DNA of 38,525 nt from Verrucomicrobiia bacterium Tous-C4TDCM (GTDB lineage: Bacteria; Verrucomicrobiota; Verrucomicrobiia; Verrucomicrobiales; Akkermansiaceae): positions 1 through 38,525 of the forward strand of contig NEUO01000016.1 in NCBI GenBank assembly GCA_002304315.1. The letters are read 5' to 3'. Under the pieces are notes generated by a model that made no database searches, had not been told where the DNA came from, and saw only the letters and a list, made by a program, of their open reading frames with translations. Below are positions 7,928 through 16,652 of this stretch, piece by piece (position 1 is the first letter of the stretch; every line of letters begins with the position of its first letter). The position numbers were made by a program, and so were the translations under genes.

Positions 7928-10444
7928 ATGACGATTTCCGATGTTCGATTCACTCCTGCCGAAGCGAGGTCCCGGCGAGTCGGGAGAATACTCGCGTTCT
8001 TCCAAATCATGGCCGGCATCGTGGCCGCGTCGCCGGCGGCAGCTCCACGGCCGACGCTGATTCCGGAGCCGGCGAAGGTCGAGTGGCGGGAGGGGGTGCT
8101 GGCCGGGAGCGGTCCGGTCCGTGCGGAGCGGGTGGAGGGCATGCCGCGGGAAGGCTACGTGCTGGAGGTGGCCCCGGCGGGCGCGGTGATCCGCGCCTCG
8201 TCGGACGCGGGGGAATTCTACGCGCGTCAGACCTTGCGGCAGTTGCAGGCGGCGGACGGCTCGCTGCCCTGCGTTTCGATCCGTGACGCGCCGCGCTTTG
8301 CCTGGCGGGGACTGATGCTCGATTCGTCGCGGCATTTCCAGACGGTCGATGAGGTCAAGCGCTGGCTCGACCTGCTGGCGATGCACAAGATGAACGTCTT
8401 CCACTGGCATCTCACGGACGACCACGGCTGGCGCTTCGAGAGCAAGAAATTCCCAATGCTCACTAAAGTCGGAGCCTGGCGCGAGCAGCCGCCGGTCGGC
8501 CGCTACGGCGGATTCTACACGCAGGAACAAATGCGCGAGGTGGTGGCCCACGCCGCGAAGCTGCACATCACGGTGGTCCCGGAGATCGAGATGCCCGGGC
8601 ATTCGAGATCGGTGCTGGCGGCGTATCCGGATCTCGCTTGCGGCGACACGCGGACCGAGGTCGATCGCTTTTTCGATTTCCCGATGGGGGCGACGACCTT
8701 TCCGACGGTGCCAGGCAACAATGTTTTCTGCGCGGGCGACGAGGATAGCTTTCGTCTGTTAGAAGGCGTGCTGGCGGAGGTGATGGAGATCTTTCCAAGT
8801 CGCTACATCCACTGTGGCGGCGACGAGGTGGGGATGGCGGCGTGGAACGGCTGCGCGGATTGCCAGGCGGTGATGAAGTCGCGCAAGCTGGCCGACGGGC
8901 ACAAGCTGCAAGCGTGGTTCATGGGGCGGATCGAGTCGTTCCTGAAAGCGCACGGCCGCAAGATGATCGGCTGGGACGAGATCCTCGAAGGCGGGCTCAC
9001 GCCGGAGGCCACCGTGATGAGCTGGCGCGGCACCGCGGGCGGAATCAAGGCGGCGCAGGCGGGTCACGACGCGGTGATGTCGCCGGAAGACCCGCTCTAT
9101 TTCGACCACCGCCAATCGGCGTCGCCGCAGCATCCGCCGGGCTTCGGCGGGAACATCGAAACGCTGGAAGAGGTCTATGCTTACGACCCGGTACCGAAGG
9201 AACTCACGGCGGAGCAAGCGCGGCACATTCTGGGCACCCAGGCGAATCTGTGGTCCTGCGCGACCGAGACCGACGAACGATTGCAACTCTTCGCGTTTCC
9301 TCGGCTGTGCGCTTTGGCGGAGATCGCGTGGTGTGCGCCGGTGCCGAAGGATTTCGGGGCGTTCAAGCAGCGGCTCGACGGGCACCTGGTGCGGCTCGAG
9401 GCGCTGGGGGTGAACTATTGGAAGGAAGATGACTCGTTCGATGCCGGCCGCTGGTCGCCGGATCCGGCGATGAAGACGGGGACCACGCTTGAGCTGCCCG
9501 TGGCGCGTCCGCTTGAGGCGGGCAAGTGGACGGCGGCCTTCCACTACGAAGGCGGCGCGGATGCGCTGACCATCGACCAGGTGGAGCTGGTGGCGGACGG
9601 CAAAGTGGTGGCGGTCGATGCGCATGAAGGAACGGCGGGCTCGGAGCACAAGGGCCATCAGTACGGGCTGGAGGTGCCGGAGTTGAAGCAAGGCGCGAAA
9701 GTCAGCCTGCGGGCGAAGGTCCGGGTGACGCCTTGGGCCGGCGGCGGTGAGGGCGACTCGAAGGGCCGGGTTTCGATGAGCCGGGCGTCGGAGGTCCGGC
9801 TTTATGCGCCGGAAGGTCCATTGCCGGAGATCCGCGCCACGACGGCGGCGCCGGTTGAGGGAGAAGGCTGGATGAAACGGCATCGCGAGGTCATCGCGCG
9901 GATGAAGACGAAGCCGCCCGCGACGGTGGTGATCGGCGGGTCGGTGGTGCAGGAATGGGAAGCGCATGAGGAATCTTGGATCACGGCGTTCGGCGAGAGC
10001 GGGGCGGCGAATCTCGGCTTCCGCGGGGACCATGAGGGGAACGTCCTGTGGCGCATCGGGAACGGCGAACTGGACGGCATCGCGCCCGGCCGGGTGATCG
10101 TCTTTGCGGGAATGGATCCGCATTCCACCGACACGCCGGAGCAGGTGCTGGCGGGAACCGATGCCATCTGCCGGATGATCCGCGGCAAGCTGCCCGCGGC
10201 GAGGATCCTGGTGATCGGGCTTCTGCCACGTGCCGATGGCAAGGCTTCGGCGGCCGATCCGGACACGGTGAACCACCTCCTGCAAACGCGCCTTCATCCG
10301 CGGCCGGGCATCGAGGTCTTCGATCCGGGCAACGCGTTCCGCGATCTGGACGGCACGGTGAACGCGGAACTTTTTGCCGATGGTGGCCTGCCGAATGCCG
10401 CCGGATATGCGGTGCTGGCGAAGGCGCTGGCGGGCTTAAACTGA
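7928..10444 (+). CDS. GH20 beta-N-acetylhexosaminidase fused to a degenerate SGNH domain
   Basis: This 838-residue exported enzyme should release terminal GlcNAc/GalNAc from glycans. A hydrophobic N-terminus (about 20-38) is followed by a GH20b-like domain (about 42-125) and the catalytic barrel (about 130-480). WHLTDDHGWR and the active-site HCGGDE (295-300, catalytic Asp299-Glu300) are intact. A beta-sandwich spans about 510-640. Residues 650-838 align with platelet-activating-factor-acetylhydrolase-type SGNH esterases (NLGFRGDHEGNVLWRIGNGE, RILVIGLLPRADG). However, the GDS block reads GGS (670-672), the GxNN block reads GMDP (728-731), and the DGLH block reads DGGLPN (818-823) with no His. 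The esterase is therefore probably inactive, perhaps a binding module. The stop is 17 bases from a converging gene. Confidence 0.9.
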   Translation: MTISDVRFTPAEARSRRVGRILAFFQIMAGIVAASPAAAPRPTLIPEPAKVEWREGVLAGSGPVRAERVEGMPREGYVLEVAPAGAVIRASSDAGEFYARQTLRQLQAADGSLPCVSIRDAPRFAWRGLMLDSSRHFQTVDEVKRWLDLLAMHKMNVFHWHLTDDHGWRFESKKFPMLTKVGAWREQPPVGRYGGFYTQEQMREVVAHAAKLHITVVPEIEMPGHSRSVLAAYPDLACGDTRTEVDRFFDFPMGATTFPTVPGNNVFCAGDEDSFRLLEGVLAEVMEIFPSRYIHCGGDEVGMAAWNGCADCQAVMKSRKLADGHKLQAWFMGRIESFLKAHGRKMIGWDEILEGGLTPEATVMSWRGTAGGIKAAQAGHDAVMSPEDPLYFDHRQSASPQHPPGFGGNIETLEEVYAYDPVPKELTAEQARHILGTQANLWSCATETDERLQLFAFPRLCALAEIAWCAPVPKDFGAFKQRLDGHLVRLEALGVNYWKEDDSFDAGRWSPDPAMKTGTTLELPVARPLEAGKWTAAFHYEGGADALTIDQVELVADGKVVAVDAHEGTAGSEHKGHQYGLEVPELKQGAKVSLRAKVRVTPWAGGGEGDSKGRVSMSRASEVRLYAPEGPLPEIRATTAAPVEGEGWMKRHREVIARMKTKPPATVVIGGSVVQEWEAHEESWITAFGESGAANLGFRGDHEGNVLWRIGNGELDGIAPGRVIVFAGMDPHSTDTPEQVLAGTDAICRMIRGKLPAARILVIGLLPRADGKASAADPDTVNHLLQTRLHPRPGIEVFDPGNAFRDLDGTVNAELFADGGLPNAAGYAVLAKALAGLN

Positions 10445-10461
10445 GCCGCGGCGAGAAACGC

Positions 10462-11469
10462 TCACTTGCCGCGTACCATGGCGAGCACGCTCTTCACATC
10501 GAGCGTGCCGGCTTGCTGCTGGATCTGCGGGAGGTAGCGGGCGTGGAGCTGCTGCGCGTTGTCTTTGAGCGTCGCGAAGGTGCCCTCGGCATCGGTGCCG
10601 CCCCAAGTACGACCGTTGGCGTAGTAGCGGTGGGCGAGCTGGCCGATGGCGTAGGTGCTGGCGAAGGAGAAGGCCGAGCTGGTGAGCTGATCGACGCAGC
10701 CCTTGGCGAGGCCGCCGGCGGACTTGCCGAGGAACTTCTTGCCGAGCGTGCCGGCGAAGCCTCCGACGAGTTTGCGGGCGAAGCCCTCGACCACCTGCAA
10801 GGTCGCACCGATCCCCGCGGCGGTGAGGAATTCGCCGATGTGCTTGCGGTCGAGCGACACGCCGTGAAGCGTGCCGACGCTGTGGACCAGCTTCATTTGC
10901 AAGGGCAGGATCGCCATGGTGGCGAGGGTCTCGGGCAGCAGTTCGAGCGCGCCGTTGAGAATCGAGTAGCGCAGGACCAGCGAATCGACCTCCGCTTGCA
11001 CGGCGGCTCCGGGTGCCGCGGCGGCGAGCGGAATGGGAGGGGGAATGCTGGGCAGGAGGAAAGGCTCGATCGCGCCCGGCTCCGCGGCCGCCACCGCATC
11101 GGCCTCCGTCACCAAAGCGGCGGCGGCGGGTGCGGCAAGTCCGAGGGCGGCGGCGAGATCGCGCAGGAAGTTCTTCTCCGCATCGCCGGTCGCGTGGTCG
11201 GCCTCGCACACGCAGATCGCCATTTCGTAGGCGAGCTGTTTCCACTCCGGGCTGTCGAGCGCGGCGGCTGCGGCGGGGATGTCGATCTGGCGGAGCAGCA
11301 CTTTCTGATAGAGCGCGGCGGGATGGAGTTCGGGTGGCAGCAGGCTTTCCCCGATGCGCTTGAGCTCGGCTCGTTCGCCATCGGACGCCCCGCCATCGGA
11401 AAAAGCGGCGAGCAGGCAAATGGCGAACAGGCCTTCTTCTTTGGAGAGCGCGGAGGTATTTTCGGACAT
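10462..11469 (-). CDS. TerB-like / DUF697-like protein
   Basis: This encodes 335 residues from ATG 11469 (MSENTSALSKEEGLF); a longer upstream frame is low-complexity and not credible. The N-terminal 110 residues are helical and resemble TerB-type domains (FAICLLAAFSDGGASDGERAE). A Pro/Ala-rich linker covers about 140-170. The C-terminal half has Gly/Ala-rich amphipathic helices as in DUF697 proteins (LPLQMKLVHSVGTLHGV ... GCVDQLTSSAFSFASTYAIG, HRYYANGRTW). DUF697 regions often associate with membranes, and TerB domains appear in stress-response systems. The exact role is unknown. It is monocistronic and converges with the GH20 gene. Confidence 0.65.
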   Translation of the reverse strand: MSENTSALSKEEGLFAICLLAAFSDGGASDGERAELKRIGESLLPPELHPAALYQKVLLRQIDIPAAAAALDSPEWKQLAYEMAICVCEADHATGDAEKNFLRDLAAALGLAAPAAAALVTEADAVAAAEPGAIEPFLLPSIPPPIPLAAAAPGAAVQAEVDSLVLRYSILNGALELLPETLATMAILPLQMKLVHSVGTLHGVSLDRKHIGEFLTAAGIGATLQVVEGFARKLVGGFAGTLGKKFLGKSAGGLAKGCVDQLTSSAFSFASTYAIGQLAHRYYANGRTWGGTDAEGTFATLKDNAQQLHARYLPQIQQQAGTLDVKSVLAMVRGK

Positions 11470-11678
11470 GGGCTTGAAGGTGCCGGAATTCCCCGCGGGT
11501 GCAACGTCGGGGCGGGTGGAAAACCGGGTTTTGTCTCCAAGCGGAGGCAGAGCACCGGTGTCTGGAGCATCGAGCCTGGAATGCTCCCGTGTCCCGCGGT
11601 TAACTGGAAAAATGAGAGCGATGATCCTTTTGCCACGGCTTCCACGCATGACGGGTGGGGCATGATCCCCCGCTTATC

Positions 11679-12008
11679 ATGAAAACCATCGCAATACTCC
11701 TGTTCTCCACGCTCTTCGCCGGCATCGCCGGGGCCGGTCAGATCACGATTTTCAACGACACCACCAACATCCGCTTCGTGAGGATTACGCACAAGGGGCA
11801 GAAGCTTGCCTCGGCCTGGTTGCTGCCGGGCCAAAAGGTAGTCGCGCAAGTCGACGACTCCCGCCGCGGCAAGCCGCTCCTGATGCTCGACGTCCCGAAC
11901 CTCTGGCAAGAGCAGCCCGAGCGAGAGGTCAAATTCTACACCCTTCCCAAAAAGCCGACTCCGCTGTTCTTCGGGATTTCGTGGTTCACGCGGAGCATCG
12001 ATTCCTGA
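11679..12008 (+). CDS. Small secreted protein, unknown function
   Basis: This 109-residue protein from ATG 11679 has a signal peptide (KTIAILLFSTLFAGIAGAG, about 1-20) and a beta-rich mature part of about 90 residues beginning QITIFNDTTNIRFVRITHKG. No Cys residues, repeats or known motif were seen. The next gene converges after 56 bases. The start eight codons further upstream would delay the signal peptide and is less likely. I do not recognise the family. Confidence 0.6.
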   Translation: MKTIAILLFSTLFAGIAGAGQITIFNDTTNIRFVRITHKGQKLASAWLLPGQKVVAQVDDSRRGKPLLMLDVPNLWQEQPEREVKFYTLPKKPTPLFFGISWFTRSIDS

Positions 12009-12064
12009 GCGTTGGACGTTCAACACTCAGGAAGGCAAGCATTTCGCGGGTCCGCGCGGAGTGC

Positions 12065-12835
12065 TCAAGGCCCGGGTGGGGATTCCGTCTTCGCCGGGGT
12101 CGGGTTGACCGGGATGGCGGCCACCGCGGGCACGTCGTAGGTCTTCCGAATTTCGAGCGGCCGGCCAGGGTCTCCGCGGTCGAAGAGGAAGATGAACATC
12201 CGCCGTTCGGGCCGGTGTCCCCACATCGAGGAGTAAACCTTTTTCGCGGTTTTGTTCTGCACCACCGCGATCTGCACGGCGATGTCGGCGACCTTGTCGC
12301 GCCATAGGGCCGAAGTGAGCGTGCTGTCCTTGCCCGGAGCGAGGCCCGCCTTCTGGTCGCCGAGGATCAGTCCGACATTCTGCTTCGAGAAATTGAACAC
12401 GCGGTAATCGCCGGACTTCATGCGGTCGGTGGAGACGCCGACTGCGCGCACGGCGGGCTTGGTGTTGCCTTCACCGCCGAAGCTGAAGATCAGCAGCACG
12501 CGGTTTTCTTCGGGCAGGACGGCTTCGCAAAGCGGGACGGGCGGCGGGCCGTCTTTCGGAGGAGACAGGTCGGCTGCCTGATCGTGGAAAGCGAGGCGGC
12601 GCGATCCCCGGTAGCTGACCGGGCTGCCCATGCCTGCCATCTGGGCCTGCATGATGGCGGGCTTGCCGTTGTTGAGGTAGTGGAAGTCGTTCACGTCGCC
12701 ATTGATGCAGACGCAGAGAAGCTCGGTGCGGATCGAGGGTTCGTCATTCCCGGCGGCCGCGGTCCGCGCCGCGGGGGCGAGGATGAGGAGGACGGCGAGA
12801 AGGCGGCGGAGGCGAGGATGGAAAGTGGTGAACAT
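12065..12835 (-). CDS. Secreted protein of unknown function, downstream of cassette protein A
   Basis: This 256-residue protein has a signal peptide (about 1-28: basic start, LLAVLLILAPAARTAAA). The mature part carries NGDVNDFHYLNNGKPAIMQA and VLLIFSFGGEGNTKPAVRAV and ends in a Pro-rich tail. It begins 30 bases after the stop of the 1168-residue Verru_Chthon cassette A protein on the same strand, so the two are likely one operon. It lacks the prepilin-type N-terminus that cassette proteins B, C and D carry. I do not recognise the family. By position it may be an exported partner or substrate of the cassette A protein. Confidence 0.65.
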   Translation of the reverse strand: MFTTFHPRLRRLLAVLLILAPAARTAAAGNDEPSIRTELLCVCINGDVNDFHYLNNGKPAIMQAQMAGMGSPVSYRGSRRLAFHDQAADLSPPKDGPPPVPLCEAVLPEENRVLLIFSFGGEGNTKPAVRAVGVSTDRMKSGDYRVFNFSKQNVGLILGDQKAGLAPGKDSTLTSALWRDKVADIAVQIAVVQNKTAKKVYSSMWGHRPERRMFIFLFDRGDPGRPLEIRKTYDVPAVAAIPVNPTPAKTESPPGP

Positions 12836-12865
12836 GGTTCCGTGACGGGTGGCGGGCGGAGAGTG

Positions 12866-15800
12866 TCAGGCCTCCGTGGGCGCGAGCCAGCGGAAGGAGA
12901 CGATTTGGAAGCGGCGGCCGAACTTGCGGTTGACCGGACTTTGCAGGTCGGCGGTGCGGGCTCCGGGGCTGTCGAGGCGGTCGACGAAATCGGGGAGCCG
13001 CTGCACGAAGGCCTCGCAGCGGGCGCGGGCGAGGACGGTGCCGCGGGCATCGCTCGCTTCGCCGAGGGTGACGACCCGGAAGTAGTCCGAGCGGACGCCG
13101 AGCACCGGTGCGAGGCATTGGAGGATGTCGCCTTGGGAAAGGTAACCGGCGAATCCCGAGGCCTGGTTTTCGCCGCTAATGGCCGGTGAGAAGGAGGTGC
13201 CGGTCGGTTGGGTGGCGGGCTTGCCGACTTCCGGTGGGAGCGCGGCGTTGATGGTCCGGTCGAGAGCGGCTTGGAGCGGTCCCTTGAGCCGGTCTTCCTG
13301 ACGCTGAGATTCGGGATCGCGGTTGACGAATTCGGCAAAGGAGCGGAAGGGGCCGCGCTCGCGGACTTCGGCGACGATGGCTTCGGCGAGATCGTCGAGT
13401 TCATCGTTCCCCAGACTGCGGTAGCCGCGCCAGAAAGAGGGATCGGAGCCGGCCTGTTTGGTCCAGCCGTTGGAGGTGAGCACGTGGCCGAAGCGCGGGA
13501 AGCGCACGCCTTCGGGCGATTCCCACGAGGGTTTTCCACCGCTTGTTCCGATCACCGGGAGCTCAAAGTCCGCCATCGAGGCAAGCACGGCCTTCCATGC
13601 GGTCTTGGAGGTGGAGTTCACGTTGAATCCGCCTTCGATCAGGATCCGGGACGCGAGTTCGATCGGCGCGCGGCGACCCGCCTCGCCGACGATTTTGTCC
13701 AGCGAGGTGTCGCCGGCGCGAGGCACGAAGCGGAGTCGGGGATTCGGCAGCGGCGTCATTCCGGAACGGATGGATTCCCAAGGCAGGTTGCGGTCGAGCG
13801 AGCCGCTTCCGCTCTGGTAGTCGGTGCCGATTGTCGAGAAGAAGTAGCCGTCCCAGAGTTCGCGATTCAGGATGTAGGACAGGTCGGCCATACGGAATCC
13901 CTGGACGCCGGCGAAGTTGTCGCTGGAGATCGAACCGAGGGGAAGGCGGGGACTGGCGTAGGAGGCGCCGATCGGGAAGGAGGGTTCGTAGCCGTAGCGG
14001 GCGACATGGGCATGTTGGAACTGTCCGATCGAAACGAGGGGCGAGCGGGGAACGTCGAAGAGCACGACGTGATTCTGGCCGAGCGAGGTGGTGGTGGATG
14101 CACCGCCGAAGCCTTGGTAGCGTCCTTCGACGGACGCCTCGGGTTCCTGGTCGCCGAGCTGGCCTTCGGCGATTTTCCCGCGGCCTCCCGGGCCCTTGTC
14201 GCCGTTGATCGTGGTCTGGGAGAAAGGGCGGGTCGGGCTTCCCCAGGAGCCGCCGAGCATGCTGCTGTTAAAGTACCATCCGTCGTAGGTGCCGCTGGAA
14301 TTCAGCTTGGAGCCGTCCCAAAGCGGGTTGGCGGCGGCGTGACGGGGATTGGTGTCGCTCCAGCCGCGGGTTGTCTGGCCTTCGACCGCTTCGGTGGTGG
14401 TCCGGGAATTCCAGGCCCAGGTGCCGATGTGCCACGGGGAGGCGGCGAGTTGTTCGACGAGGATTTTCGGCGAATTCTGACGACCATCGGTGGCATCGGC
14501 GACCGAAATGACCTGCTCGGGCACGCGCCAGTTGCCGCCCGGCTTTTCACCGGGGCGGGGGGTCTGCCAGAGGTCGGCAACGCGGTGGATGACGCTGTCG
14601 CCGCTGCCCTTGAGCGTGACCCACGAGGCGGAAGCCCCGTCGGCAAAGCCGCCCGGGAATTGTTTGGGCGTGTCCTCGTGCTGGCTGTCTTCGAGGAACA
14701 GGTCGCCATACCAGGCGAGGCTGCCGGACGGAACGACGATCGGCTTGCCGGCGTTCACTTGGGAATCGAAGCGGCTGTAAACGAGGTCGAAGACGAAGCC
14801 GCCTTCTTCATTCCAGCCGGCGACGAGGTTGTTGACATCCGCCAGCTTCGACTGGCTGGTGACCGAGAAGAGGCGGAATTCGCCGGGCTGAAGGTCGATC
14901 GACGGTGTGCGCAATTGGAACCAGCGGTCCTGGGAAGTTTCCGGGGTGTCGCCGCCGGTGCCGGATTTCCAATGCTCGCGCATCCAGACGCGGGGGGTGC
15001 CGATCCGCTTGCCGGTGCGGTCTTCGAGCCCGATGCGAAGGTAGGGGTAGAGCGCCCAGTCGATGCGGTAGGGCGTGGCGCTGATGCGGACATTGTGAGG
15101 GTTCCAGAGCCCGATTACCGGCTTCATCTCGAGCTGCATCTGGTAGCCATCGGTGCCGGTCCGGCCGTCGATGGTATAGCTCTTGCCAGGTCCGGAGGCC
15201 CGCATGCGGAAGCCCATTTGGAGATAGCTCAGGACGGGGGTGAGCGACGAGTTGGTGTGCTGGATATCGCGCTTGAAGCTCCCCTTGTCGACGTTGCGGT
15301 AGGGCGGCCAGTTGCTGGTGCGAATGTCGGCCTCGGGTCGCGGGTTGAGGGCGACGGGGGTGCTGGCCTCGTTGAGCACGTTGCTCCAGAGGGTCGCGTA
15401 ATTGTAAAGGTTCCCCCAGTTCGGGCCGGCGGGGTTGCTGCCGTTCGCGGAGAGCTCCGGCGCGAGGTAGAACAAGCGGGGATTCTTCACGGAGGGCTCT
15501 TGAACCGGGGCGCCGGCGATTGTCTTCTTGGTGAAAGAGGCACCGAGGTATTCCTCGGTCAGCCCGGCTGTGGCCTGGGAACTGTCGAAGACGAGCGAAA
15601 GGTCGGTCTTCATTCCTCCTGTGACGACGTTGACCGGCAGGGCAGCCCCGCCCGCGGTCAGGTCGTGGAAATGGTCGTCGGGAACGTCCCGCGCTTCGCC
15701 CGCTACCGCGAGTGTGGCGGGTGTCAGGATCGTCCGCATGTCGAGATCCGATCCGGCACCGAGCCCTGCCAGGGCGTCGACGCTGCGAGAGACGCCGGTT

Positions 15801-16372
15801 TCGGCACCGATGCGCGAGCGTGAATAGCGAAGGAGGTCCGTGGAAGATCCGACCTCCGGTGCTTCGAGATCGACCCGTGCTTTCACCCCTTCGTCTCCGA
15901 TCCACCACGCGAAGCGGCCGCGAAGCGGGCCATCCTCACCGACTTGCACCCCGGCGACCGAGACCTCCTCGTCTGCCACCTTGAGCAGTTTCACATCGCC
16001 CGGGGAGGCGGCATCGACGCGGCCATTTTCGTTCCCGCTGACGAGCCAGACAGGTCCGTCGGTCCCCTTTGTCGGCCACGCGGCGCTCCAACGGGGATTG
16101 GTGGCTCCGGCGTCGGTCAGGTCAGCGGTGCCGGTGACCCTTTGGTCGGGACCGGTTGCCGACTGCAACTCGCCGATCGCCAGCATCATGGCCATCCGGG
16201 CGTTGGAACGGGCGACCGCCATCGCCTCGCTGGCACCCGCCGAGCGCAGGCTGACGGCGGAGAGCGAAAGCAGCCCGACGGACAGCAAGGTGATCAGAAG
16301 CATCAGCAACAGGCTGATGACCAGGGCAAAGCCGCGTTGGCGGAACGCGGAGTGGAGTATCCTCGGTTTCAT
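12866..16372 (-). CDS. Verru_Chthon cassette protein A
   Basis: This 1168-residue protein begins with a prepilin/PilX-like N-terminus: a short basic leader, then RGFALVISLLLMLLITLLSV, a hydrophobic helix expected to sit in the inner membrane or a pseudopilus. The long extracytoplasmic remainder has segments typical of cassette A homologues (GELQSATGPDQRVTG, WLVSGNENGRVDAASPGDV, FAWWIGDEGVKARVDLE, and a conserved AEIVAEVRERGPFRSFAEF-type C-terminal segment). In family genomes the A protein is usually encoded with smaller prepilin-like B, C and D proteins and is thought to form a secretion or surface apparatus. None of those is next to it here; the only close partner is the 256-residue exported protein downstream. 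A response-regulator gene lies 280 bases upstream on the same strand. Confidence 0.82.
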   Translation of the reverse strand: MKPRILHSAFRQRGFALVISLLLMLLITLLSVGLLSLSAVSLRSAGASEAMAVARSNARMAMMLAIGELQSATGPDQRVTGTADLTDAGATNPRWSAAWPTKGTDGPVWLVSGNENGRVDAASPGDVKLLKVADEEVSVAGVQVGEDGPLRGRFAWWIGDEGVKARVDLEAPEVGSSTDLLRYSRSRIGAETGVSRSVDALAGLGAGSDLDMRTILTPATLAVAGEARDVPDDHFHDLTAGGAALPVNVVTGGMKTDLSLVFDSSQATAGLTEEYLGASFTKKTIAGAPVQEPSVKNPRLFYLAPELSANGSNPAGPNWGNLYNYATLWSNVLNEASTPVALNPRPEADIRTSNWPPYRNVDKGSFKRDIQHTNSSLTPVLSYLQMGFRMRASGPGKSYTIDGRTGTDGYQMQLEMKPVIGLWNPHNVRISATPYRIDWALYPYLRIGLEDRTGKRIGTPRVWMREHWKSGTGGDTPETSQDRWFQLRTPSIDLQPGEFRLFSVTSQSKLADVNNLVAGWNEEGGFVFDLVYSRFDSQVNAGKPIVVPSGSLAWYGDLFLEDSQHEDTPKQFPGGFADGASASWVTLKGSGDSVIHRVADLWQTPRPGEKPGGNWRVPEQVISVADATDGRQNSPKILVEQLAASPWHIGTWAWNSRTTTEAVEGQTTRGWSDTNPRHAAANPLWDGSKLNSSGTYDGWYFNSSMLGGSWGSPTRPFSQTTINGDKGPGGRGKIAEGQLGDQEPEASVEGRYQGFGGASTTTSLGQNHVVLFDVPRSPLVSIGQFQHAHVARYGYEPSFPIGASYASPRLPLGSISSDNFAGVQGFRMADLSYILNRELWDGYFFSTIGTDYQSGSGSLDRNLPWESIRSGMTPLPNPRLRFVPRAGDTSLDKIVGEAGRRAPIELASRILIEGGFNVNSTSKTAWKAVLASMADFELPVIGTSGGKPSWESPEGVRFPRFGHVLTSNGWTKQAGSDPSFWRGYRSLGNDELDDLAEAIVAEVRERGPFRSFAEFVNRDPESQRQEDRLKGPLQAALDRTINAALPPEVGKPATQPTGTSFSPAISGENQASGFAGYLSQGDILQCLAPVLGVRSDYFRVVTLGEASDARGTVLARARCEAFVQRLPDFVDRLDSPGARTADLQSPVNRKFGRRFQIVSFRWLAPTEA

Positions 16373-16538
16373 GGGCTACAAGGAACGCTTTTTTGGCGGT
16401 CGGTCGTTGGAACTGCCGTTGGGAAAAGGCTTCACGGCGATGGGATCGCCGATTCTCCGGAACACCGCGGGAGCAATGCAGTGGAGCAGAGGATTCCATC
16501 TCCCGGCGGGGTTCGGGAAAAATCCGTTGGGTTGGGTT

Positions 16539-16558
16539 TCAAGGATTTGAATCCTTGA
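16539..16558. repeat. Near-perfect palindrome upstream of cassette protein A
   Basis: TCAAGGATT (16539-16547) pairs with AATCCTTGA (16550-16558) over a 2-base gap. It lies about 170 bases upstream of the cassette A start and about 95 bases below the response-regulator stop. The symmetry and tight spacing fit a dimeric protein binding site as well as a hairpin. There is no T-run in either direction. Confidence 0.45.
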
Positions 16559-16587
16559 GGATTTGCAGGCAGTTGGGAGGGTAGCCC

Positions 16588-16623
16588 TGCGACCGCGATT
16601 TCGCATCCCTCATTCGAGGGAGC
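16588..16623. repeat. Dispersed 36-base element, copy 1
   Basis: This 36-base sequence matches 22417-22452 at 33 positions, in the same orientation. Its core is a short hairpin TCCCTCattcGAGGGA. It lies between the response-regulator stop and the cassette A start, about 215 bases upstream of the latter. Confidence 0.65.
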
Positions 16624-16652
16624 ATCCCGAACAAGCGGTTCGGCTGATGGGC

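Noticed and set aside
8759-10297. 512-codon minus-strand frame antisense to the GH20 gene
   Set aside because: Arg/His/Pro-rich complement of the enzyme; no recognisable domain.
10048-11682. 544-codon plus-strand frame across the GH20 end and the TerB-like gene
   Set aside because: Crosses a real stop and an opposite-strand gene; composition typical of a GC-driven shadow frame.
13208-15823. 871-codon open frame on the plus strand opposite cassette protein A
   Set aside because: Gly/Val/Ala/Glu-rich shadow of a GC-rich minus-strand gene with clear domains; no motif, no start signal.
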